DNA from: Bugula neritina
Taxonomy: Eukaryota; Bryozoa; Gymnolaemata; Cheilostomatida; Bugulidae
Length of the DNA stretch: 64,000 bases
Reading direction: 5' to 3'
Assembly: GCA_964035545.1 (NCBI GenBank)
Contig: CAXIUT010000183.1
Span: 372,001 to 436,000, forward strand
In this document: piece by piece, positions 10,801 through 27,500 of the stretch
Numbering within the stretch: position 1 is the stretch's first letter
How the letters are laid out: every line of letters starts with the position of its first letter
The notes under the pieces: model-generated
What the model saw: the letters and a program-made list of their open reading frames with translations, nothing else
What the model was told of the DNA's origin: nothing
The model's database searches: none
Position numbers and translations under genes: made by a program

Positions 10801-12575
10801 ACTGCAACATACTGAAATATACTGTAACACACTGAAATATACTGCAACATACTGAAATACACTGTAACATACTAAAATAAACTGCAACATACCAAAATAT
10901 ATGGTAAACTACTGAAATATACTTTAACACATTGAAAAATCCTGCAACATACTAAAATATACTGTAACACACTGCAAGATACTGCAACATACCGAAATAC
11001 ACTGTAACATAGTGAAACACACTGCAACATACTGCATTATACTGACATACACTGGAACATATTGAAATACACTGCAACATCCTACAACATGCTGAAATAC
11101 GCTGTAACATATTGAAATACACTGCAACACATTGAAAAATACTGCAACATACCGAAATATATGGTAAACTATTGAATTATACTGTAACACATTGAAAAAT
11201 ACTGAAACAAACTGAAATATACTCTGACACAATGCAAAATACTGTAACATACTGAAATATGCTGTAGCACACTGAAATACACTGCAACTCACTGAAATAT
11301 ACTGCAACATACTGAAAAACACTGTAACATATTGAGACATACTGCAACATACTGCAACATACTGAAATACACTGTAACATACTGAAATACATTGCAAAAT
11401 ACTGCAACATATTGAAATACACTGCAACACATTGAAATATACTGCAACATACCTAAATATCCGGTAATATACTGAGATATACTGTAACACATTGAAAAAT
11501 ACTGCAACATACTGAAATACACTGCAACCCACTGAAATACATCGCAAAAGACTACAACATACTGAAATACACTGTAACATATTGAAATACACTGCAACAC
11601 ATTGAAATATACTGCAACCTATAGAAATATATGGTAAACTACTGAAATATACTGTAACACATTGAAAAATACTGCAACATACTGAAACATACTGCGACAC
11701 ATTGCAATATACTGTAACATACTGAAACATGCTGTAGCACACTGAAATAGACTGCAGCTCACTGAAATATACTGCAACATACTGAAATTCACTGCAGCAT
11801 CCTACAACATGCTGAAATACACTGTAACATATTGAAATACACTGCAACACATTGAAATATACTGCAACATACCGCAATATATGGTAAACTACTGAAATAT
11901 ACTGTAACACATTGAAAAATACTGCATCATACTGAAATATACTGCGACATAATGCAATATTCTGTAACATACTGAGATATGCTGTAGCACACTGAAATAC
12001 ACTACAACTCACTGAAACATACTGCAACATACTGAAATACACTGTAACATCCTACAACATACTGAAATACACAGTAACATATTGAAATACACTGCAACAC
12101 ATTGAAATATACTGCAACATACCTAAATATACGGTAATATACTGAAATATACTGTAACACATTGAAAAATACTGCAAGATACTGAAATATACTGTGACAC
12201 ATTGCAATATACTGTAACATACTGAAATATGCTCAAGCACACTGAAACACACTGCACCTCACTGAAACATACTGCAACATACTGAAATACACTGCAACAT
12301 CCTACAACATACTGAAATACACTGCAACATATTGAAAGACACTGCAAGACAATGAAATATACTGCAACATACTGAAATATACTGTAACACACTGAAATAT
12401 ACTGCAACATACTGAAATACACTGCTACATACTGAAATATACTGCAACATACTGCAACATACTGAAATACACTGTAACATACTGAAATACACTGCAACAA
12501 ACTACAACATATTGAAATACACTGCAACACATTGAAATATACTGCAACATACCTAAATATACGGTAATATAGCGG
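7882..12575. repeat. Higher-order unit 1 (4694 bp)
   Basis: Measured from one CGG-A7 tract (7882) to the next (12576). Its partner A8 tract is at 8492-8499, 610 bp on, and an A9 tract is at 10253-10261. It contains an exact 360-bp tandem duplication (9061-9780). Removing the extra copy gives 4334 bp, close to units 2 and 3. The register start is arbitrary. Confidence 0.8.
9061..9780. repeat. Identical 360-bp tandem duplication
   Basis: 9061-9420 and 9421-9780 read identically row by row, including the otherwise absent variant GCGACAGAT (near 9204 and 9564), where other copies have GCGACACAT. The copies are 36 ten-mers long. Identity together with a private variant points to a very recent duplication or to an assembly duplication. 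Confidence 0.9.
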
Positions 12576-15500
12576 AAAAAAACTGTAACAGATTGACAAA
12601 TTCTGCAACATACTGAAATATACTGCGACACATTGCAATATACTGTAACATACTGAAACATGCTCTAGCACACTGAAATACACTGCAACCCACTGAAATA
12701 TACTGCAACATACGGAAATACACTGCAACACATTGAAATAGACTGCAACATACCAAAATAAATGGTAAACTACTGAAATATACTTAAACACATTGAAAAA
12801 TACTGCAACATACTGAAATATACTGTAACACACTGAAATATACTGCAACATACTGAAATACACTGTAACATATTGAAATACACTGCAACAAACTACAACA
12901 TATTGAAATACACTGCAACGCATTGAAAGACACTGCAACACATTGAAATATACTGCAATATACCAATATATATGGTAAACTGCTGAAATATACTTTAACA
13001 CATTGAAAAATACTGCAACATACTGAAATATACTGTAACACACTGAAATATACTGCAACATACTGCAACAATCTGAAATACACTGTAACATACTGAAATA
13101 CACTGCAACAAACTACAACATATTGAAATACACTGCAACACATTGAAATATACTGCAACATACCTAAATATACGGTAATATACCGAAAAAAAACTGTAAC
13201 AGATTGAAAAATTCTGCAACATACTGAAATAAACTGCAACACACTGAAATACACCGCAAAATACTACAACATGCTGAAATACACTGTAACATATTGAAAT
13301 ACACTGCAACACTTTGAAATATACTGCAACATACCGAAATATATGTTAAACTACTAAAATATACTGTAACACTTTGAAAAACAGTGCAACATACTGAAAT
13401 ATACTGCGACACTTTGCAATGTACTGTAACATACTGAAATATGCTGTAGCACACTGAAATACACTGCAACTCACTGAAATATACTGCAACATATTGAAAT
13501 ACACTGCAACATCCTACAACATGCTAAAATACACGGTAACATATTGAAATACAGTACAACACGTTGAAATATACTGCAACATACCGGAATATATGGTAAA
13601 GTACTGAAATATACTGTAACACACTGAAAAATACTGCAACATACTGAAATATACTGCGACACGTTGCAATATACTGCAACATACCAAAATATATGGTAAA
13701 CTACTGAAATATACTTTAACACATTGAAAAATACTGCAACATACTGAAATATACTGTAGCACACTGAAATATACTGCAACATACTGAAATACACTGTAAC
13801 ATACTGAAATAAACTGCAACATACCAAAATATATGGTAAACTACTGAAATATACTTTAACACATTGAAAAATCCTGCAACATACTAAAATATACTGCGAC
13901 ACATTGCAATATACTGTAACATACTGAAATATGCTCGAGCACACTGAAATACACTGCAACTCACTGAAATATACTGCAACATACTGAAATACACTGCAAC
14001 ACATTGAAATATACTGCAACCTACAGAAATAGGTGGTAAACTACTGAAATATACTGTAACACATTGAAAAATACTGCAACATACTGAAATATACTGCGAC
14101 ACATTGTAATATACTGTAACATACTGAAACATACTGTAGCACACTGAAATAGACTGCAGCTCACTGAAATATACTGCATTATACTGAAATTCACTGCAGC
14201 ATCCTACAACATGCTGAAATACACTGTAACATATTGAAATACACTGCAACAAAATCAACATATTGAAATACACTGCAACGCATTGAAAGACACTGCAACA
14301 CATTGAAATATACTGCAATATACCAATATATATGGTAAACTGCTGAAATATACTTTAACACATTGAAAAATACTGCAACATACTGAAATATACTGTAACA
14401 CACTGAAATATACTGCAACATACTGAAATACACTGCTAGATACTGAAATATACTGCAACATACTGCAACAATCTGAAATACACTGTAACATACTGAAATA
14501 CACTGCAACAAACTACAACATATTGAAATACACTGCAACACATTGAAATCTACCGCAACATACCTAAATATACGGTAATATACCGAAAAAAAAACTGTAA
14601 CAGATTGAAATATTCTGCAACATACTCAAATAAACTGCAACACACTGAAATACACCGCAAAATACTACAACATACTGAAATACACTGTAACATATTGAAA
14701 TACACTGCAACACTTTGAAATATACTGCAACATACCGAAATATATGTTAAACTACTAAAATATACTGTAACACTTTGAAAAACAGTGCAACATACTGAAA
14801 TATACTGCGACATTTTGCAATGTACTGTAACATACTGAAATATGCTGTAGCACACTGAAATACACTGCAACTCACTGAAATATACTGCAACATACTGAAA
14901 TACACTGCAACATCCTACAACATGCTAAAATACACTGTAACATATTGAAATACAGTACAACACATTGAAATATACTGCAACATACCGGAATATATGGTAA
15001 AGTACTGAAATATACTGTAACACACTGAAAAATACTGCAACATACTGAAATATACTGCGACACATTGCAATATACTGCAACATACCAAAATATATGGTAA
15101 ACTACTGAAATATACTTTAACACATTGAAAAATACTGCAACATACTGAAATATACTGTAACACACTGAAATATACTGCAACATACTGAAATACACTGTAA
15201 CATACTGAAATAAACTGCAACATACCAAAATATATGGTAAACTACTGAAATATACTTTAACACATTGAAAAATCCTGCAACATACTAAAATATACTGTAA
15301 CACACTGCAAGATCCTGCAACATACCGAAATACACTGTAACATAGTGAAACACACTGCAACATACTGCATTATACTGACATACACTGGAACATATTGAAT
15401 TACACTGCAACATCCTACAACATGCTGAAATACGCTGTAACATATTGAAATACACTGCAACACATTGAAAAATACTGCAACATACCGAAATATATGGTAA

Positions 15501-16878
15501 ACTATTGAATTATACTGTAACACATTGAAAAATACTGAAACAAACTGAAATATACTCTGACACAATGCAAAATACTGTAACATACTGAAATATGCTGTAG
15601 CACACTGAAATACACTGCAACTCACTGAAATATACTGCAACATACTGAAAAACACTGTAACATATTGAGACATACTGCAACATACTGCAACATACTGAAA
15701 TACACTGTAACATACTGAAATACATTGCAAAATACTGCAACATATTGAAATACACTGCAACACATTGAAATATACTGCAACATACCTAAATATCCGGTAA
15801 TATACTGAGATATACTGTAACACATTGAAAAATACTGCAACATACTGAAATACACTGCAACCCACTGGAATACATCGCAAAAGACTACAACATACTGAAA
15901 TACACTGTAACATATTGAAATACACTGCAACACATTGAAATATACTGCAACCTATAGAAATATATGGTAAACTACTGGAATATACTGTAACACATTGAAA
16001 AATACTGCAACATACTGAAACATACTGCGACACATTGCAATATACTGTAACATACTGAAACATGCTGTAGCACACTGAAATAGACTGCAGCTCACTGAAA
16101 TATACTGCAACATACTGAAATTCACTGCAGCATCCTACAACATGCTGAAATACACTGTAACATATTGAAATACACTGCAACACATTGAAATATACTGCAA
16201 CATACCGCAATATATGGTAAACTACTGAAATATACTGTAACACATTGAAAAATGCTGCATCATACTGAAATAAACTGCGACATAATGCAATATTCTGTAA
16301 CATACTGAGATATGCTGTAGCACACTGAAATACACTACAACTCACTGAAACATACTGCAACATACTGAAATACACTGTAACATCCTACAACATACTGAAA
16401 TACACAGTAACATATTGAAATACACTGCAACACATTGAAATATACTGCAACATACCTAAATATACGGTAATATACTGAAATATACTGTAACACATTGAAA
16501 AATACTGCAAGATACTGAAATATACTGTGACACATTGCAATATACTGTAACATACTGAAATATGCTCAAGCACACTGAAACACACTGCACCTCACTGAAA
16601 CATACTGCAACATACTGAAATACACTGCAACATATTGAAAGACACTGCAAGACAATGAAATATACTGCAACATACTGAAATATACTGTAACACACTGAAA
16701 TATACTGCAACATACTGAAATACACTGCTACATACTGAAATATACTGCAACATACTGCAACATACTGAAATACACTGTAACATACTGAAATACACTGCAA
16801 CAAACTACAACATATTGAAATACACTGCAACACATTGAAATATACTGCAACATACCTAAATATACGGTAATATAGCGG
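12576..16878. repeat. Higher-order unit 2 (4303 bp)
   Basis: CGG-A7 at 12576-12582, CCG-A8 at 13186-13193 and A9 at 14586-14594. Compared with unit 1 minus its 360-bp duplication it is 31 bp shorter. One base is lost near 14252 and three ten-mers are missing near 16627, where a TCCTACAACA-containing stretch is absent. Confidence 0.8.
14249..14258. other. Single 1-bp register loss in the satellite
   Basis: The usual GCAACAAACTACAACATA reads here as GCAACAAAATCAACATA, one base shorter. It moves the 10-bp register back by one and is the only slip I found outside the oligo-A motif. The other copies of this position keep the full length. Confidence 0.8.
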
Positions 16879-19800
16879 AAAAAAACTGTAACAGATTGAC
16901 AAATTCTGCAACATACTGAAATATACTGCGACACATTGCAATATACTGTAACATACTGAAACATGCTCTAGCACACTGAAATACACTGCAACCCACTGAA
17001 ATATACTGCAACATACGGAAATACACTGCAACACATTGAAATAGACTGCAACATACCAAAATAAATGGTAAACTACTGAAATATACTTTAACACATTGAA
17101 AAATACTGCAACATACTGAAATATACTGTAACACACTGAAATATACTGCAACATACTGAAATACACTGTAACATATTGAAATACACTGCAACAAACTACA
17201 ACATATTGAAATACACTGCAACGCATTGAAAGACACTGCAACACACTGAAATAAACTGCAATATACCAATATATATGGTAAACTGCTGAAATATACTTTA
17301 ACACATTGAAAAATACTGCAACATACTGAAATATACTGTAACACACTGAAATATACTGCAACATACTGCAACAATCTGAAATACACTGTAACATACTGAA
17401 ATACACTGCAACAAACTACAACATATTGAAATACACTGCAACACATTGAAATATACTGCAACATACCTAAATATACGGTAATATACCGAAAAAAAACTGT
17501 AACAGATTGAAAAATTCTGCAACATACTGAAATAAACTGCAACACACTGAAATACACCGCAAAATACTACAACATGCTGAAATACACTGTAACATATTGA
17601 AATACACTGCAACACTTTGAAATATACTGCAACATACCGAAATATATGTTAAACTACTAAAATATACTGTAACACTTTGAAAAACAGTGCAACATACTGA
17701 AATATACTGCGACACTTTGCAATGTACTGTAACATACTGAAATATGCTGTAGCACACTGAAATACACTGCAACTCACTGAAATATACTGCAACATATTGA
17801 AATACACTGCAACATCCTACAACATGCTAAAATACACGGTAACATATTGAAATACAGTACAACACGTTGAAATATACTGCAACATACCGGAATGTATGGT
17901 AAAGTACTGAAATATACTGTAACACACTGAAAAATACTGCAACATACTGAAATATACTGCGACACATTGCAATATACTGCAACATACCAAAATATATGGT
18001 AAACTACTGAAATATACTTTAACACATTGAAAAATACTGCAACATACTGAAATATACTGTAACACACTGAAATATACTGCAACATACTGAAATACACTGT
18101 AACATACTGAAATAAACTGCAACATACCAAAATATATGGTAAACTACTGAAATATACTTTAACACATTGAAAAATCCTGCAACATACTAAAATATACTGC
18201 GACACATTGCAATATACTGTAACATACTGAAATATGCTCTAGCACACTGAAATACACTGCAACTCACTGAAATATACTGCAACATACTGAAATACACTGC
18301 AACACATTGAAATATACTGCAACCTACAGAAATAGGTGGTAAACTACTGAAATATACTGTAACACATTGAAAAATACTGCAACATACTGAAATATACTGC
18401 GACACATTGTAATATACTGTAACATACTGAAACATACTGTAGCACACTGAAATAGACTGCAGCTCACTGAAATATACTGCATTATACTGAAATTCACTGC
18501 AGCATCCTACAACATGCTGAAATACACTGTAACATATTGAAATACACTGCAACAAACTACAACATATTGAAATACACTGCAACGCATTGAAAGACACTGC
18601 AACACATTGAAATATACTGCAATATACCAATATATATGGTAAACTGCTGAAATATACTTTAACACATTGAAAAATACTGCAACATACTGAAATATACTGT
18701 AACACACTGAAATATACTGCAACATACTGAAATACACTGCTAGATACTGAAATATACTGCAACATACTGCAACAATCTGAAATACACTGTAACATACTGA
18801 AATACACTGCAACAAACTACAACATATTGAAATACACTGCAACACATTGAAATATACCGCAACATACCTAAATATACGGTAATATACCGAAAAAAAAACT
18901 GTAACAGATTGAAATATTCTGCAACATACTCAAATAAACTGCAACACACTGAAATACACCGCAAAATACTACAACATACTGAAATACACTGTAACATATT
19001 GAAATACACTGCAACACTTTGAAATATACTGCAACATACCGAAATATATGTTAAACTACTAAAATATACTGTAACACTTTGAAAAACAGTGCAACATACT
19101 GAAATATACTGCGACATTTTGCAATGTACTGTAACATACTGAAATATGCTGTAGCACACTGAAATACACTGCAACTCACTGAAATATACTGCAACATACT
19201 GAAATACACTGTAACATATTGAAATACAGTACAACACATTGAAATATACTGCAACATACCGGAATATATGGTAAAGTACTGAAATATACTGTAACACACT
19301 GAAAAATACTGCAACATACTGAAATATACTGCGACACATTGCAATATACTGCAACATACCAAAATATATGGTAACCTACTGAAATATACTTTAACACATT
19401 GAAAAATACTGCAACATACTGAAATATACTGTAACACACTGAAATATACTGCAACATACTGAAATACACTGTAACATACTGAAATAAACTGCAACATACC
19501 AAAATATATGGTAAACTACTGAAATATACTTTAACACATTGAAAAATCCTGCATCATACTAAAATATACTGTAACACACTGCAAGATCCTGCAACATACC
19601 GAAATACACTGTAACATAGTGAAACACACTGCAACATACTGCATTATACTGACATACACTGGAACATATTGAAATACACTGCAACATCCTACAACATGCT
19701 GAAATACGCTGTAACATATTGAAATACACTGCAACACATTGAAAAATACTGCAACATACCGAAATATATGGTAAACTATTGAATTATACTGTAACACATT

Positions 19801-21552
19801 GAAAAATACTGAAACAAACTGAAATATACTCTGACACAATGCAAAATACTGTAACATACTGAAATATGCTGTAGCACACTGAAATACACTGCAACTCACT
19901 GAAATATACTGCAACATACTGAAAAACACTGTAACATATTGAGACATACTGCAACATACTGCAACATACTGAAATACACTGTAACATACTGAAATACATT
20001 GCAAAATACTGCAACATATTGAAATACACTGCAACACATTGAAATATACTGCAACATACCTAAATATCCGGTAATATACTGAGATATACTGTAACACATT
20101 GAAAAATACTGCAACATACTGAAATACACTGCAACCCACTGGAATACATCGCAAAAGACTACAACATACTGAAATACACTGTAACATATTGAAATACACT
20201 GCAACACATTGAAATATACTGCAACCTATAGAAATATATGGTAAACTACTGAAACATACTGTAACACATTGAAAAATACTGCAACATACTGAAACATACT
20301 GCGACACATTGCAATATACTGTAACATACTGAAACATGCTGTAGCACACTGAAATAGACTGCAGCTCACTGAAATATACTGCAACATACTGAAATTCACT
20401 GCAGCATCCTACAACATGCTGAAATACACTGTAACATATTGAAATACACTGCAACACATTGAAATATACTGCAACATACCGCAATATATGGTAAACTACT
20501 GAAATATACTGTAACACATTGAAAAATACTGCATCATACTGAAATAAACTGCGACATAATGCAATATTCTGTAACATACTGAGATATGCTGTAGCACACT
20601 GAAATACACTACAACTCACTGAAACATACTGCAACATACTGAAATACACTGTAACATCCTACAACATACTGAAATACACAGTAACATATTGAAATACACT
20701 GCAACACATTGAAATATACTGCAACATACCTAAATTTACGGTAATATACTGAAATATACTGTAACACATTGAAAAATACTGCAAGATACTGAAATATACT
20801 GTGACACATTGCAATATACTGTAACATACTGAAATATGCTCAAGCACACTGAAACACACTGCACCTCACTGAAACATACTGCAACATACTGAAATACACT
20901 GCAACATATTGAAAGACACTGCAAGACAATGAAATATACTGCAACATACTGAAATATACTGTAACACACTGAAATATACTGCAACATACTGAAATACACT
21001 GCTACATACTGAAACATACTGCAACATACTGCAACATACTGAAATACACTGTAACATACTGAAATACACTGCAACAAACTACAACATATTGAAATACACT
21101 GCAACACATTGAAATATACTGCAACATACCTAAATATACGGTAATATACTGAAATATACTGTAACACATTGAAAAATACTGCAAGATACTGAAATATACT
21201 GTGACACATTGCAATATACTGTAACATATTGAAATATGCTCAAGCACACTGAAACACACTGCACCTCACTGAAACATACTGCAACATACTGAAATACACT
21301 GCAACATCCTACAACATACTGAAATACACTGCAACATATTGAAAGACACTGCAAGACAATGAAATATACTGCAACATAGTGAAATATACTGTAACACACT
21401 GAAATATACTGCAACATACTGAAATACACTGCTACATACTGAAATATACTGCAACATACTGAAATACACTGCAACAAACTACAACATATTGAAATACACT
21501 GCAACACATTGAAATATACTGCAACATACCTAAATATACGGTAATATAGCGG
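16879..21552. repeat. Higher-order unit 3 (4674 bp)
   Basis: CGG-A7 at 16879-16885, CCG-A8 at 17489-17496 and A9 at 18890-18898. It matches units 1 and 2 up to about 20700, then carries an extra tandem copy of about 400 bp (20721-21540), which explains its length. Confidence 0.8.
20721..21540. repeat. Tandem duplication of about 400 bp
   Basis: 20721-21120 and 21121-21540 are close copies. The offset is 400 at both ends but 430 in the middle: the first copy lacks a 30-bp piece with TCCTACAACA that the second has, and the second lacks a 30-bp piece near 21445 that the first has. All changes are whole ten-mers. Confidence 0.8.
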
Positions 21553-24500
21553 AAAAAAACTGTAACAGATTTACAAATTCTGCAACATACTGAAATATAC
21601 TGCGACACATTGCAATGTACTGTAACATACTGAAACATGCTCTAGCACACTGAAATACACTGCAACCCACTGAAATATACTGCAACATACGGAAATACAC
21701 TGCAACACATTGAAATACACTGCAACATACCAAAATAAATGGTAAACTACTGAAATATAATTTAACACATTGAAAAATACTGCAACATACTGAAATATAC
21801 TGTAACACACTGAAATATACTGCAAAATACTGAAATACACTGTAACATATTGAAATACACTGCAACAAACTACAACATATTGAAATACACTGCAACGCAT
21901 TGAAAGACACTGCAACACATTGAAATATACTGCAATATACCAATATATATGGTAAACTGCTGAAATATACTTTAACACATTGAAAAATACTGCAACATAC
22001 TGAAATATACTGTAACACACTGAAATATACTGCAACATACTGCAACAATCTGAAATACACTGTAACATACTGAAATACACTGCAACAAACTACAACATAT
22101 TGAAATACACTGCAACACATTGAAATATACTGCAACATACCTAAATATACGGTAATATACCGAAAAAAAACTGTAACAGATTGAAAAATTCTGCAACATA
22201 CTGAAATAAACCGCAACACACTGAAATACATCGCAAAATACTACAACATGCTGAAATACACTGTAACATATTGAAATACACTGCAACACTTTGAAATATA
22301 CTGCAACATACCGAAATATATGTTAAACTACTAAAATATACTGTAACACTTTGAAAAACAGTGCAACATACTGAAATATACTGCGACACTTTGCAATGTA
22401 CTGTAACATACTGAAATATGCTGTAGCACACTGAAATACACTGCAACTCACTGAAATATACTGCAACATATTGAAATACACTGCAACATCCTACAACATG
22501 CTAAAATACACGGTAACATATTGAAATACAGTACAACACGTTGAAATATACTGCAACATACCGGAATATATGGTAAAGTACTGAAATATACTTTAACACA
22601 TTGAAAAATACTGCAACATACTGAAATATACTGTAACACACTGAAATATACTGCAACATACTGAAATACACTGTAACATACTGAAATAAACTGCAACATA
22701 CCAAAATATATGGTAAACTACTGAAATATACTTTAACACATTGAAAAATCCTGCAACATACTAAAATATACTGCGACACATTGCAATATACTGTAACATA
22801 CTGAAATATGCTCTAGCACACTGAAATACACTGCAACTCACTGAAATATACTGCAACATACTGAAATACACTGCAACACATTGAAATATACTGCAACCTA
22901 CAGAAATAGGTGGTAAACTACTGAAATATACTGTAACACATTGAAAAATACTGCAACATACTGAAATATACTGCGACACATTGTAATATACTGTAACATA
23001 CTGAAACATACTGTAGCACACTGAAATAGACTGCAGCTCACTGAAATATACTGCATTATACTGAAATTCACTGCAGCATCCTACAACATGCTGAAATACA
23101 CTGTAACATATTGAAATACACTGCAACAAACTACAACATATTGAAATACACTGCAACGCATTGAAAGACACTGCAACACATTGAAATATACTGCAACCTA
23201 TAGAAATATATGGTAAACTACTGAAACATACTGTAACACATTGAAAAATACTGCAACATACCTAAATATCCGGTAATATACTGAGATATACTGTAACACA
23301 TTGAAAAATACTGCAACATACTGAAATACACTGCAACCCACTGGAATACATCGCAAAAGACTACAACATACTGAAATACACTGTAACATATTGAAATACA
23401 CTGCAACACATTGAAATATACTGCAACCTATAGAAATATATGGTAAACTACTGAAACATACTGTAACACATTGAAAAATACTGCAACATACTGAAACATA
23501 CTGCGACACATTGCAATATACTGTAACATACTGAAACATGCTGTAGCACACTGAAATAGACTGCAGCTCACTGAAATATACTGCAACATACTGAAATTCA
23601 CTGCAGCATCCTACAACATGCTGAAATACACTGTAACATATTGAAATACACTGCAACACATTGAAATATACTGCAACATACCGCAATATATGGTAAACTA
23701 CTGAAATATACTGTAACACATTGAAAAATACTGCATCATACTGAAATAAACTGCGACATAATGCAATATTCTGTAACATACTGAGATATGCTGTAGCACA
23801 CTGAAATACACTACAACTCACTGAAACATACTGCAACATACTGAAATACACTGTAACATCCTACAACATACTGAAATACACAGTAACATATTGAAATACA
23901 CTGCAACACATTGAAATATACTGCAACATACCTAAATATACGGTAATATACTGAAATATACTGTAACACATTGAAAAATACTGCAAGATACTGAAATATA
24001 CTGTGACACATTGCAATATACTGTAACATATTGAAATATGCTCAAGCACACTGAAACACACTGCACCTCACTGAAACATACTGCAACATACTGAAATACA
24101 CTGCAACATCCTACAACATACTGAAATACACTGCAACATATTGAAAGACACTGCAAGACAATGAAATATACTGCAACATAGTGAAATATACTGTAACACA
24201 CTGAAATATACTGCAACATACTGAAATACACTGCTACATACTGAAATATACTGCAACATACTGCAACATACTGAAATACACTGTAACATACTGAAATACA
24301 CTGCAACAAACTACAACATATTGAAATACACTGCAACACATTGAAATATACTGCAACATACCTAAATATACGGTAATATAGCGGAAAAAAACTGTAACAG
24401 ATTTACAAATTCTGTAACATACTGAAATATACTGCGACACTTTGCAATGTACTGTAACATACTGAATTATGCTGTAGCACACTGAAATACACTGCAACTC

Positions 24501-27500
24501 ACTGAAATATACTGCAACATATTGAAATACACTGCAACATCCTACAACATGCTAAAATACACGGTAACATATTGAAATACAGTACAACACGTTGAAATAT
24601 ACTGCAACATACCGGAATATATGGTAAAGTACTGAAATATACTTTAACACATTGAAAAATACTGCAACATACTGAAATATACTGTAACACACTGAAATAT
24701 ACTGCAACATACTGAAATACACTGTAACATACTGAAATAAACTGCAACATACCAAAATATATGGTAAACTACTGAAATATACTTTAACACATTGAAAAAT
24801 CCTGCAACATACTAAAATATACTGCGACACATTGCAATATACTGTAACATACTGAAATATGCTCTAGCACACTGAAATACACTGCAACTCACTGAAATAT
24901 ACTGCAACATACTGAAATACACTGCAACACATTGAAATATACTGCAACCTACAGAAATAGGTGGTAAACTACTGAAATATACTGTAACACATTGAAAAAT
25001 ACTGCAACATACTGAAATATACTGCGACACATTGTAATATACTGTAACATACTGAAACATACTGTAGCACACTGAAATAGACTGCAGCTCACTGAAATAT
25101 ACTGCATTATACTGAAATTCACTGCAGCATCCTACAACATGCTGAAATACACTGTAACATATTGAAATACACTGCAACAAACTACAACATATTGAAATAC
25201 ACTGCAACGCATTGAAAGACACTGCAACACATTGAAATATACTGCAACCTATAGAAATATATGGTAAACTACTGAAACATACTGTAACACATTGAAAAAT
25301 ACTGCAACATACCTAAATATCCGGTAATATACTGAGATATACTGTAACACATTGAAAAATACTGCAACATACTGAAATACACTGCAACCCACTGGAATAC
25401 ATCGCAAAAGACTACAACATACTGAAATACACTGTAACATATTGAAATACACTGCAACACATTGAAATATACTGCAACCTATAGAAATATATGGTAAACT
25501 ACTGAAACATACTGTAACACATTGAAAAATACTGCAACATACTGAAACATACTGCGACACATTGCAATATACTGTAACATACTGAAACATGCTGTAGCAC
25601 ACTGAAATAGACTGCAGCTCACTGAAATATACTGCAACATACTGAAATTCACTGCAGCATCCTACAACATGCTGAAATACACTGTAACATATTGAAATAC
25701 ACTGCAACACATTGAAATATACTGCAACATACCGCAATATATGGTAAACTACTGAAATATACTGTAACACATTGAAAAATACTGCATCATACTGAAATAA
25801 ACTGCGACATAATGCAATATTCTGTAACATACTGAGATATGCTGTAGCACACTGAAATACACTACAACTCACTGAAACATACTGCAACATACTGAAATAC
25901 ACTGTAACATCCTACAACATACTGAAATACACAGTAACATATTGAAATACACTGCAACACATTGAAATATACTGCAACATACCTAAATATACGGTAATAT
26001 ACTGAAATATACTGTAACACATTGAAAAATACTGCAAGATACTGAAATATACTGTGACACATTGCAATATACTGTAACATATTGAAATATGCTCAAGCAC
26101 ACTGAAACACACTGCACCTCACTGAAACATACTGCAACATACTGAAATACACTGCAACATCCTACAACATACTGAAATACACTGCAACATATTGAAAGAC
26201 ACTGCAAGACAATGAAATATACTGCAACATAGTGAAATATACTGTAACACACTGAAATATACTGCAACATACTGAAATACACTGCTACATACTGAAATAT
26301 ACTGCAACATACTGCAACATACTGAAATACACTGTAACATACTGAAATACACTGCAACAAACTACAACATATTGAAATACACTGCAACACATTGAAATAT
26401 ACTGCAACATACCTAAATATACGGTAATATAGCGGAAAAAAACTGTAACAGATTTACAAATTCTGTAACATACTGAAATATACTGCGACACATTGCAATA
26501 TACTGTAACATACTGAAACATGCTCTAGCACACTGAAATACACTGCAACCCACTGAAATATACTGCAACATACGGAAATACACTGCAACACATTGAAATA
26601 CACTGCAACATACCAAAATAAATGGTAAACTACTGAAATATAATTTAACACATTGAAAAATACTGCAACATACTGAAATATACTGTAACACACTGAAATA
26701 TACTGCAAAATACTGAAATACACTGTAACATATTGAAATACACTGCAACAAACTACAACATATTGAAATACACTGCAACGCATTGAAAGACACTGCGACA
26801 CATTGAAATATACTGCAATATACCAATATATATGGTAAACTGCTGAAATATACTTTAACACATTGAAAAATACTGCAACATACTGAAATATACTGTAACA
26901 CACTGAAATATACTGCAACATACTGCAACAATCTGAAATACACTGTAACATACTGAAATACACTGCAACAAACTACAACATATTGAAATACACTGCAACA
27001 CATTGAAATATACTGCAACATACCTAAATATACGGTAATATACCGAAAAAAAACTGTAACAGATTGAAAAATTCTGCAACATACTGAAATAAACTGCAAC
27101 ACACTGAAATACATCGCAAAATACTACAACATGCTGAAATACACTGTAACATATTGAAATACACTGCAACACTTTGAAATATACTGCAACATACCGAAAT
27201 ATATGTTAAACTACTAAAATATACTGTAACACTTTGAAAAACAGTGCAACATACTGAAATATACTGCGACACTTTGCAATGTACTGTAACATACTGAAAT
27301 ATGCTGTAGCACACTGAAATACACTGCAACTCACTGAAATATACTGCAACATATTGAAATACACTGCAACATCCTACAACATGCTAAAATACACGGTAAC
27401 ATATTGAAATACAGTACAACACGTTGAAATATACTGCAACATACCGGAATATATGGTAAAGTACTGAAATATACTGTAACACACTGAAAAATACTGCAAC